NCBI GenBank assembly: GCA_031425195.1
Contig: JANPIX010000021.1
Span: 1-62,798, forward strand
Length of the DNA: 62,798 nt
Direction of reading: 5' to 3'
Source: JANPIX01 sp031425195
GTDB lineage: Bacteria > Pseudomonadota > Alphaproteobacteria > Rhodobacterales > Rhodobacteraceae
In this document: positions 25,240 to 31,812 of the stretch, piece after piece
Position numbering within the stretch: the stretch's first letter is position 1
How the letters are laid out: each line of letters opens with the position of its first letter
Notes under the pieces: generated by a model
Databases searched by the model: none
Told to the model about the DNA's origin: nothing
What the model saw: the letters and a program-made list of their open reading frames with translations, nothing else
Translations under genes and position numbers: made by a program

Positions 25240-25875
25240 ATGCACATCGCCGACCCTGAAATTCGCCGAGGCCGCAAATACGATCAAGTCCTTGACGGGG
25301 CGCGGCGCGTTTTTCTGCGTGACGGGTTCGAAAGCGCGTCGGTTGATGACATCGCACGCGAGGCGGGTGTGTCGAAAGCCACTCTTTACGCCTATTTCCC
25401 TGACAAACGGCTGCTGTTTCTGGAGATTGCCCGGTCAGAATGCCTGCGCCAGAAAGACGAGGCCGAGGCACAGATTGACGAAGCCCTGCCTGTCGCCGAG
25501 ATTCTGAGGCTGGCTGCGGGGCGTATACTGGATCAGATGCTTTCGGATTTTGGGATGCAGGTTTACCGCATGGCCGTGAGCGAAAGCGTCCGGTTCCCCG
25601 AAATCGGGCAGGCGTTCTATGCCAGTGGTCCGATGGTCCTGCGCACGTCACTTGGCCGCTATCTGCGGGCAGCGATGGGCCGGGGAGAGTTGAAGATCGA
25701 CGATATCGACCTTGCGTCGGATCAATTCGGCGAACTGTGCCGCGCGGATGTGATCAACAGGGTGCTTCTGGGAATGGACAGGCGAATCGGACAAGGCGAT
25801 ATCGACCGCGTGATCCGGGGCGCTGTGGAGATGTTCATGGCCCGATACGGCGCGTCGAAACCCGTCGAAAGCTAG
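25240..25875 (+). CDS. TetR/AcrR-family transcriptional regulator
   Basis: A 211-residue repressor-type protein. The N-terminal helix-turn-helix spans about 12-58 (VLDGARRVFLRDGFESASVDDIAREAGVSKATLYAYFPDKRLLF). The C-terminal ligand/dimer domain resembles the AefR-like TetR_C_7 group (SDFGMQVYRMAVSESVRFPEIGQAFYASGP). GGAGG sits 6 bases before ATG 25240. It is divergent from mbfA and may regulate itself or its neighbours; the inducer is unknown. Its TAG overlaps the TAG of the convergent NYN gene (CTAG, 25872-25875). Confidence 0.9.
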   Translation: MHIADPEIRRGRKYDQVLDGARRVFLRDGFESASVDDIAREAGVSKATLYAYFPDKRLLFLEIARSECLRQKDEAEAQIDEALPVAEILRLAAGRILDQMLSDFGMQVYRMAVSESVRFPEIGQAFYASGPMVLRTSLGRYLRAAMGRGELKIDDIDLASDQFGELCRADVINRVLLGMDRRIGQGDIDRVIRGAVEMFMARYGASKPVES

Positions 25876-26612
25876 GCCTTGTCACGGGCCGCAAGGTGGT
25901 TGCCGCCACCGGAACTGACCTCGAACCGCCCTGTGTTCGTTAGCAGGTCGGACAATTTGGCACTGCCATAGGTGCGCGGGTCGAAGTCGGGTTTCGACTT
26001 GATGATGAACTGGCCAAGTTGACCCAGTGAATACCATTCCTGATCCGGATCGATCTTCTTCATGGCATCGAGAATAAGGGGGATGGCCTTGGACGGCGGG
26101 TCTTTCTTGGGCGTCGCGGGTTCGGCCGGGCGGACGCCTGCCACCACGGCGCCGGGCTTTTCAACCAATTCCGTCGGGGCCACGATGTTTTCGATGCGCA
26201 CGAACCGATTGCAGACATTGACCAGCGCATCGGGGGTTTTCGCCTCGCCAATGCCGATCACTTCCAGCCCGTCTTCGCGGATGCGGCTGGCCAGGCGGGT
26301 AAAGTCGCTGTCCGACGACACAAGGACGAAGCCGTCGAATTTGCCCCGATGCAGAATATCCATGGCGTCGATCACAAGGCCGATGTCGCTTGCGTTCTTG
26401 CCTTTGGTGTTGGCGGATTGCTGATGCATCACCATGCCCAGATCGCGGGCCTGTTCCTTCCAAGCTGCAAGCGCCTGACTGGACCAATCGCCATAAACCC
26501 GTTTCAGGGCGGGTTCACCAAACGAGGTGATTTCCTTCAGGATGGCGGCGGCGTGCCGGGCGGGCACGTTATCCGCGTCGATCAGGACCGCCAGTAACTT
26601 TACATCGGCCAT
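25872..26612 (-). CDS. NYN-domain protein with C-terminal LOTUS/OST-HTH domain
   Basis: A 246-residue LabA/DUF88-type putative RNase. The PIN-like NYN domain covers about 5-145: LAVLIDADNVPA (acidic D12/D14 pair), KGKNASDIGLVIDAMD, VLVSSDSDFTRLASRIREDG (conserved acidic site). The C-terminal 70 residues (IPLILDAMKKIDPDQEWYSLGQLGQFIIKSKPDFDPRTYGSAKLSDLL) fit an OST-HTH/LOTUS RNA-binding module. ATG 26612 has AGGGA upstream. It lies 14 bp after the ClpP-like gene, so both are probably co-transcribed. Confidence 0.86.
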   Translation of the reverse strand: MADVKLLAVLIDADNVPARHAAAILKEITSFGEPALKRVYGDWSSQALAAWKEQARDLGMVMHQQSANTKGKNASDIGLVIDAMDILHRGKFDGFVLVSSDSDFTRLASRIREDGLEVIGIGEAKTPDALVNVCNRFVRIENIVAPTELVEKPGAVVAGVRPAEPATPKKDPPSKAIPLILDAMKKIDPDQEWYSLGQLGQFIIKSKPDFDPRTYGSAKLSDLLTNTGRFEVSSGGGNHLAARDKA

Positions 26613-26626
26613 GGCGGTCCCTTTGT

Positions 26627-27238
26627 TCAGACGAGTTCGTCCATCGAGCGGACGACTTTGCCCAACAGGCCATAGGCAATCGCCTCGTCCGTGTTGAGCC
26701 AGAAATCGCGCGACGTATCTTTGGCGATCTGTTCCGAAGTCTGTCCGGTTGCCGCCGCGAAAAGGTCGGTCAGCCGTTCGCGCATGATCATGATCTGGCG
26801 CGCCTGAAGCGCCATGTCCGTCACCTTGCCATAGATCCCGCCCGAGGGTTGGTGCAACAGAAAGCGGGTGTTGGGCAGGCAATACCGGTTTTCCCGTTCC
26901 GCACCCACAAAGATAAGCGCGCCGGCCGAAGATACCCAGCCAGACCCGATGGTGCGAACCTTCGGTTTGATGAACTTGATCATGTCATGGACCATGTCGC
27001 CGCTTTCGACGTGACCGCCGGGGGACGAGATGAACATGTTGATCGGCGCATCGCTTTCCTGCGACAGCGCCAAAAGCTGCGTCACGACACGGGCGGCCAG
27101 CTTGTCATTGATTTCGCCCGTGATCACCACAGTCCGCGTCTTGAAGAACATCTGTTCCACAGGCGAGGTCGTGCGTTCGTCCTTGTCTTCCTTTGCGCCC
27201 TTTTCAGGTTCGCCTTCATCCAACATGCGATGCATCAT
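26627..27238 (-). CDS. ClpP-like serine protease (S14 family)
   Basis: A 203-residue member of the ClpP family. Aligned catalytic positions are present: nucleophile Ser104 in GSGWVSSAG, His129 in FLLHQPSGG and Asp174 in KDTSRDFWL. The N-terminus differs from canonical ClpP (acidic/basic MLDEGEPEKGAKEDKDERTTS), and the Ser motif differs from GQAASMG, pointing to the second, non-canonical ClpP lineage. No clpX is adjacent. ATG 27238 has AAAGGAA at good distance. It precedes the NYN-LOTUS gene by 14 bp. Confidence 0.85.
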   Translation of the reverse strand: MMHRMLDEGEPEKGAKEDKDERTTSPVEQMFFKTRTVVITGEINDKLAARVVTQLLALSQESDAPINMFISSPGGHVESGDMVHDMIKFIKPKVRTIGSGWVSSAGALIFVGAERENRYCLPNTRFLLHQPSGGIYGKVTDMALQARQIMIMRERLTDLFAAATGQTSEQIAKDTSRDFWLNTDEAIAYGLLGKVVRSMDELV

Positions 27239-27367
27239 CGGTTGTTCCTTTCGTGGTAACACGGTCAGTTGGGGCCAAGGTAAGCGCTTTGCCCGGAAGG
27301 TTGAAGGGGGGTCAGAAGCGGTATTCGACCGCACCTGACCTAAACCCAAGGTCGGCACAGAACCAGA

Positions 27368-28498
27368 TCAGTAGACCACGACAGAGCGGATGCTTTCGCC
27401 AGCCTTCATGAGGTCAAAGCCCTTGTTGATGTCTTCCAGTGGCATGGTGTGGGTGATCATCGGGTCAATCTGGATCTTGCCGTCCATATACCAATCGACA
27501 ATCTTGGGCACGTCTGTCCGGCCCCGCGCGCCGCCAAAAGCGGTGCCTTTCCAGACGCGGCCAGTGACAAGCTGGAAGGGGCGCGTTTCGATCACCGCAC
27601 CGGCGGGGGCCACACCGATCACGACAGAAACGCCCCAACCGCGGTGGGTACATTCCAGCGCGTCGCGCATCACCTTGACGTTGCCTGTGCAGTCAAAAGA
27701 ATAATCCGCGCCGCCAATCTGATCGAACGGAGTCTTGGTCATGTTGACAAGATGCTGAACCAGATTGCCCTCGACCTCGCGCGGGTTGACGAAATGGGTC
27801 ATGCCGAACTGTTCGCCCCAAGCCTTGCGATCATTGTTCAGGTCGACCCCGATGATCATGTCGGCCCCGGCAAGGCGCAGACCCTGCAGCACGTTCAGGC
27901 CGATGCCGCCCAGACCAAAGACGACGGCCTTGGCCCCCACCTCCACCTTGGCGGTGTTCAGGACGGCACCCACGCCAGTGGTCACACCGCATCCGATATA
28001 GCAGATCTTGTCGAACGGGGCATCATCGCGCACCTTTGCCAGCGCGATTTCGGGCAGGACGGTGTGGTTGGCAAAGGTGGAGCAGCCCATGTAATGCAGG
28101 ATCGGCGTACCATCCAGCATGGAGAACCGGGTTGTGCCATCCGGCATCAGTCCCTGCCCTTGCGTGGCCCGGATGGCGGTGCAAAGATTGGTCTTCTGGC
28201 TCAGGCAACTTGGGCACTGGCGGCATTCGGGGGTGTAGAGCGGTATGACGTGATCACCCGGCTTCAGGCTGGTAACGCCCGGCCCGCATTCAAGCACAAT
28301 GCCCGCGCCTTCATGGCCCAGAATGGCGGGAAACATGCCTTCCGGGTCTGCGCCAGACAGGGTGAATTCATCTGTATGGCAGATGCCGGTGGCCTTGATC
28401 TCCACCAGAACCTCGCCCCATTTCGGGCCTTCAAGGTTCACCTCCATGATTTCGAGCGGCTTTCCGGCAGCAACGGCGACGGCAGCACGAGTGCGCAT
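27368..28498 (-). CDS. adhI: S-(hydroxymethyl)glutathione dehydrogenase (class III ADH)
   Basis: Oxidises S-hydroxymethylglutathione (from formaldehyde plus GSH) to S-formylglutathione with NAD; zinc enzyme, 376 aa. Catalytic zinc ligands include Cys40 (ATGICHTD) and His62 (LGHEGAGIV). The structural zinc cysteines are 92, 95, 98 and 106. The Rossmann motif is GLGGIGLN, and the class III YMGCSTFANHTV stretch is present. GGAGGG precedes ATG 28498. Its pathway partner fghA is 3.3 kb downstream on the same strand. Divergent from the I78 lipoprotein gene. Confidence 0.96.
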   Translation of the reverse strand: MRTRAAVAVAAGKPLEIMEVNLEGPKWGEVLVEIKATGICHTDEFTLSGADPEGMFPAILGHEGAGIVLECGPGVTSLKPGDHVIPLYTPECRQCPSCLSQKTNLCTAIRATQGQGLMPDGTTRFSMLDGTPILHYMGCSTFANHTVLPEIALAKVRDDAPFDKICYIGCGVTTGVGAVLNTAKVEVGAKAVVFGLGGIGLNVLQGLRLAGADMIIGVDLNNDRKAWGEQFGMTHFVNPREVEGNLVQHLVNMTKTPFDQIGGADYSFDCTGNVKVMRDALECTHRGWGVSVVIGVAPAGAVIETRPFQLVTGRVWKGTAFGGARGRTDVPKIVDWYMDGKIQIDPMITHTMPLEDINKGFDLMKAGESIRSVVVY

Positions 28499-28656
28499 GA
28501 CTTTTCCCTCCAGTCTTTTTTCAAGGGATGTGCCAAAGCCGCCGATTTTGCAACGCGGGAATTGCGCGATCCCGCCACAACGCAAGGCTTGAACTGGAAC
28601 CCGGCGGGCAGACCATGCGATGATATGGGCAGATTGTTCAAACAGGAGGAATTGGA

Positions 28657-28932
28657 TTGACCTACAAACATATCGCCCTGGCTTTGCTGATGCTGTCGGC
28701 CTGTGCGGAAATAGCCCCACCGCCGGTTGTCACCCCCGACGTTGGCACCTGCGGCGCAACAGAGCTTCAGTCTTTGGTCGGGCGTGACGCGGCGGTTCTG
28801 GATACGATGCGGTTCGGCCAGCCTGTTCGGATGATCCGGCCCGACACGATGGTGACGATGGATTACTCGGCGGAGCGGCTGAACATCCGTGTCAATGCGG
28901 CGGAAAAGATCGACGCTGTGACCTGCGGCTAA
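28657..28932 (+). CDS. I78-family inhibitor-like lipoprotein
   Basis: A 91-residue secreted lipoprotein: a short signal peptide ending in lipobox LSAC (Cys16), then the peptidase-inhibitor I78 signature CGATELQSLVGRDAAVLDTMRF...VRMIRPDTMVTMDYSAERLNIRVN. Related proteins inhibit serine proteases, though many bacterial members are untested. The start is TTG 28657, with AGGAGGA 7 bases upstream. Followed by a strong hairpin at 28937-28967. Confidence 0.85.
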   Translation: MTYKHIALALLMLSACAEIAPPPVVTPDVGTCGATELQSLVGRDAAVLDTMRFGQPVRMIRPDTMVTMDYSAERLNIRVNAAEKIDAVTCG

Positions 28933-28936
28933 GACA

Positions 28937-28967
28937 ACGGGCGTCCGGCTATGCGCCGGGCGCCCGT
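28937..28967. terminator. Hairpin between convergent I78 and cytochrome genes
   Basis: A 13-position stem with one T-G wobble: ACGGGCGTCCGGC (28937-28949) pairs with GCCGGGCGCCCGT (28955-28967), loop TATGC. The T-run is poor on both strands, but the position between convergent genes suggests a shared terminator. Confidence 0.6.
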
Positions 28968-28980
28968 CATCGCGGCGGTA

Positions 28981-29415
28981 TCAATCCGCGCGGTATGCCT
29001 TGTGGCACGCGCCGCAGGCGGCCCCGACGTTGGCCATTCCCGCACCGATCGTTTCGACCGATGCGGTATCGATGGCACCTGCGGCCGACGCAAGTGCCTC
29101 GCTCTTGGCCACAAAATCTTCCCAGTTCGTCCAGATTTCGGGCTTGGCTTCGCTGTCATCATCCATCGCCTGCGTTTCGAACTTTGCAGGGATCTCGCCG
29201 GCGGCGGCCAGAAGTTCGGCTTTTGCAGCGTCGGCAGCGGCCTGATCAAAGGCGGTCTTGCCACCGGCCATCTCGCCCAGAATCTTGGCGTTCTTGCCCA
29301 TCGTCTTCATGATGTCCTGACGCGCAATCACGTTCGGATCAGTGGCTTCGGCATAGGCAACCGTGCCAAGGCCAAGCGACGCGGCAACAACGACTTTCAA
29401 CAGGAACTTCATCAT
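28981..29415 (-). CDS. Cytochrome c' (periplasmic)
   Basis: A 144-residue periplasmic haem protein: signal peptide MMKFLLKVVVAASLGLGTVAYA, a predicted four-helix body, and the C-terminal haem motif CGACH (Cys134, Cys137, His138) typical of cytochrome c', where haem attaches near the C-terminus. Such proteins bind NO/CO and are linked to nitrosative stress in Rhodobacterales. ATG 29415 has AAAGGA upstream; the next codon is also ATG. Converges on the I78 lipoprotein gene. Confidence 0.9.
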   Translation of the reverse strand: MMKFLLKVVVAASLGLGTVAYAEATDPNVIARQDIMKTMGKNAKILGEMAGGKTAFDQAAADAAKAELLAAAGEIPAKFETQAMDDDSEAKPEIWTNWEDFVAKSEALASAAGAIDTASVETIGAGMANVGAACGACHKAYRAD

Positions 29416-29919
29416 TCATATCCTTTCAACTGTGGGACCACTTGTCGCAACTATACGGACAGTTTCGATTTCATCTACAGACCATAGTCGGATCAAAGGA
29501 ATATCACGGAAATGTCAGATCTAGCTTGATCCAATCGCGGTTTTCGGCTGTTTGTTGTTCATTTTCAACGGCTTACTCCGGCCAGGTCGGCCGGTTCCCA
29601 CGGCAAGCGGTCAAGAACGAATTCTTCAGGATCGAAGTTGCAAAAGTCGTCTGTGCGAAAATGCAGGGTCAGGTCGCAACACCATGCTTCGGGGTTGGTT
29701 TCCGTAACGTCGTGATCGGCTGAAACATGGCGCAGCAGGCGGAAACAAAAGGAAATGAGGGAATTCAAAGTCAGGCACCCGAAGTGTCGCACAGGTGCAC
29801 ACATTTCCGCGATTCAGAGCGATCAAACCGTGATTTCACATTGGGCACCTGACCACCCATCTTGGCTTCACGGGCCGCAACACAGTGGCTCAACCACTTA
29901 ACATGAATAGGAAAATATG
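29416..29919. other. Gene-poor, AT-richer 504-bp stretch
   Basis: No gene is supported here. The base composition is visibly more AT-rich than the flanks. On the minus strand a 79-codon frame (29565-29804) has a protein-like composition (e.g. EAWCCDLTLHFRTDDFCNFDPEEF) but no ribosome site and no recognised family; it may be a decayed gene. Imperfect inverted 11-mers (29770-29780 and 29843-29853, two mismatches) bound an 84-bp segment that could be a tiny mobile-element remnant. The promoters of the cytochrome and small-protein genes must lie here. Confidence 0.4.
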
Positions 29920-30168
29920 ATGAAGAACCTGATCCTTGCCACGCTGATTGCCGGCGCCTCTGTGTCGTCCGCTTTCGCCATGACGACCACTGCACAACTG
30001 TCGGAAGTGAACCGTATCGAAGCGCAGCGCTTTGTGCCCAACGGCGACTTCACCAACCTGACCCCCGCTCAGGTCACGGCGATCGACCTGCTGCTGCTGA
30101 GCTCCGAAGATCTGGGCGCTGGCGAAAATCCGGCAGGCAAAATCGCAAAAATCCTGGAGCGTTCGTAA
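29920..30168 (+). CDS. Small exported protein, first of a tandem pair
   Basis: An 82-residue product: signal peptide MKNLILATLIAGASVSSAFA, then about 62 residues including QLSEVNRIEAQRFVP, NLTPAQVTAID and AGENPAGKIAKIL. No known family is recognised. It is clearly paralogous to the next gene. I start at ATG 29920 to match the paralogue; ATG 29917 directly precedes it, and AGGA lies just upstream. The mature part looks helical with no Cys. Role unknown. Confidence 0.8.
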   Translation: MKNLILATLIAGASVSSAFAMTTTAQLSEVNRIEAQRFVPNGDFTNLTPAQVTAIDLLLLSSEDLGAGENPAGKIAKILERS

Positions 30169-30277
30169 TCATATCGGGGGTCACGACGTCCGCGTCGGAC
30201 CCTATTGATTATCAGCGCACAGTTCTACCCTGGGCATAGTGCCCGTTACAGCTCAACCAAGAAAACAGGAATATACC

Positions 30278-30520
30278 ATGAAAAATCTCATCCTCGCCGC
30301 CCTGATCGCCGGTGCATCGGTTTCGTCCGTGGCGGCCATGTCCGCAGGCCAACTGTCGGAAGTCGACCGCATCGAAGCACAGCGCCTTGTGCCTTCGGCA
30401 GATCTCAGCAACCTGACACCTGCCCAGGTGACGGCGATCGAATTTCTGCTGACCTCGGACAACCTGAAAGCCGGCAACAACCCGGCTGGCAAACTGCAGG
30501 TTATCCTGAACCGCAGCTGA
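30278..30520 (+). CDS. Small exported protein, second of a tandem pair
   Basis: An 80-residue paralogue of the preceding protein: signal peptide MKNLILAALIAGASVSSVAA, then QLSEVDRIEAQRLVPSADLSNLTPAQVTAIEFLL and NPAGKLQVILNRS. The two copies share the signal peptide almost exactly and the QLSEVxRIEAQR and NLTPAQVTAI blocks. The genes are 109 bp apart. CAGGA precedes ATG 30278. A strong terminator follows at 30542. Confidence 0.82.
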   Translation: MKNLILAALIAGASVSSVAAMSAGQLSEVDRIEAQRLVPSADLSNLTPAQVTAIEFLLTSDNLKAGNNPAGKLQVILNRS

Positions 30521-30541
30521 GTGTTGCGCAGCGTGAATGAA

Positions 30542-30567
30542 GGGCAGGCCATCGGCCTGCCCTTTTT
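30542..30567. terminator. Strong intrinsic terminator after the small-protein pair
   Basis: A 9-bp perfect stem GGGCAGGCC/GGCCTGCCC (30542-30550, 30554-30562) with a 3-base loop and TTTTT (30563-30567). It probably also serves the convergent transglycosylase gene that ends at 30571. Confidence 0.9.
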
Positions 30568-30570
30568 CGT

Positions 30571-31803
30571 TCAGCGCAGGCGTTCCAGAATGGCGAGGTT
30601 CGCATAACCGTCCGCCGGCAGGCCCATCAGTTTCTGATACCGTCGCAGGGCATTTATCGAGTTGGGGCCGAATATTCCGTCAGGCGCGCCAGCGTCGAAA
30701 CCTGCCTTTGTCAGGCGAGTTTGCAGTTCCTTCCGCTCAGACAAGGTCAGGGCGCGTTCGCCGCGTGGCCAAGGCGAATGGATGGGCTGACCCCCGGCCA
30801 GACGGTCGGCAAGATGACCCACCGCGACAACATAGGCATCGGCGGCATTGTAGGCGGCAATGACCGCAAAATTCGAAGTGATGAGAAACGCCGGGCCATT
30901 TGCGCCAGCGGGCAGCAGCAGGGCGCATGGCCCATGATCCTCAAGAGGCGCACCCGAGACTTGCAGAACCCCGCGATGCCGCCAGACGTCTGTGGTGTGA
31001 ACCTGCGATTTGCCCGATTGGGCGTGATCAAAGGTGGCAGGCAAGGCAACCTCGACCCCCCATGGAACGCCATGCCGCCAGCCCGCAGCAAGAAGATAGG
31101 CTGCAGTAGAGGCCAAGGCATCAGCCGGATCATCCGCCCAGATGTCGCCCCGCCCGTCGCCGGTAAAATCCACGGCATGCGCAAGGTAGGACGTGGGCAT
31201 GAACTGGGTGTGGCCCATTGCGCCAGCCCAACTGCCCAGCATCCGGTCAGGCGAAATGTCTTTCGTCTGAATGATCTGCAAGGCGGCAAGAAGCTGGGTT
31301 TCGAAGAACGCGGCGCGGCGGCCGTCACTGGCAAGCGTCGCCAGCGCCGAAATGACAGGGATATCGCCGCGATGTGTGCCATAGCGGCTTTCCAGCCCCC
31401 AGATCGCCACCAGAACCTCGCGTTCGATGGGATATCTGGCTTCGATCCGGTCCAGCAGGGTCTGGTGCCGTGAAAGGGCGGTGTGACCATCGGCAAGCCG
31501 ATCTGTGCTGACAGCACTGTCAAGGTAATCCCAGATGGACTTGGAAAACTCGGCCTGATTGCGGTCTTTGGCGATTACGCCCGCGAGGAACTGCACATCC
31601 CCCAAAGCCAAATCGAGTGTGTTCTGCAATATCCCTGCGGCGCGGGAGCGGGCGCGAAAGCCGGGCAGCCAGTTTGCCAAAGGGTCTGCGGCATCATCCA
31701 TCTGTCGGCCTGTCACAGTATTGACCCCAACCGTTTGCGCGCGGGCGGTCAGCACGGCGGCAGCACACATCAGCCCACCCAAAACTGCCATTCGGCGTTG
31801 CAA
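30571..31803 (-). CDS. MltB-type lytic murein transglycosylase
   Basis: A 410-residue periplasmic peptidoglycan-cleaving enzyme. Signal peptide MQRRMAVLGGLMCAAAVLTARA; the SLT_2/MltB catalytic domain has IWGLESRYGTHRGD (catalytic Glu in WGLESRYG), MGHTQFMPTSYLAHAVDFTGDGRGDIWADD and YLLAAGWRHGVPWG. A C-terminal peptidoglycan-binding domain (about 345-410) has FDAGAPDGIFGPNSINALRRYQ. It ends 9 bp before rnr on the transcript side (rnr is upstream), so the two may be co-transcribed. Confidence 0.93.
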   Translation of the reverse strand: MQRRMAVLGGLMCAAAVLTARAQTVGVNTVTGRQMDDAADPLANWLPGFRARSRAAGILQNTLDLALGDVQFLAGVIAKDRNQAEFSKSIWDYLDSAVSTDRLADGHTALSRHQTLLDRIEARYPIEREVLVAIWGLESRYGTHRGDIPVISALATLASDGRRAAFFETQLLAALQIIQTKDISPDRMLGSWAGAMGHTQFMPTSYLAHAVDFTGDGRGDIWADDPADALASTAAYLLAAGWRHGVPWGVEVALPATFDHAQSGKSQVHTTDVWRHRGVLQVSGAPLEDHGPCALLLPAGANGPAFLITSNFAVIAAYNAADAYVVAVGHLADRLAGGQPIHSPWPRGERALTLSERKELQTRLTKAGFDAGAPDGIFGPNSINALRRYQKLMGLPADGYANLAILERLR

Positions 31804-31812
31804 TGGTTGCCC

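Noticed and set aside
29565..29804. 79-codon minus-strand ORF as a real gene
   Set aside because: Protein-like in part, but no ribosome site and no recognised family; kept only as a remark in the gene-poor gap.
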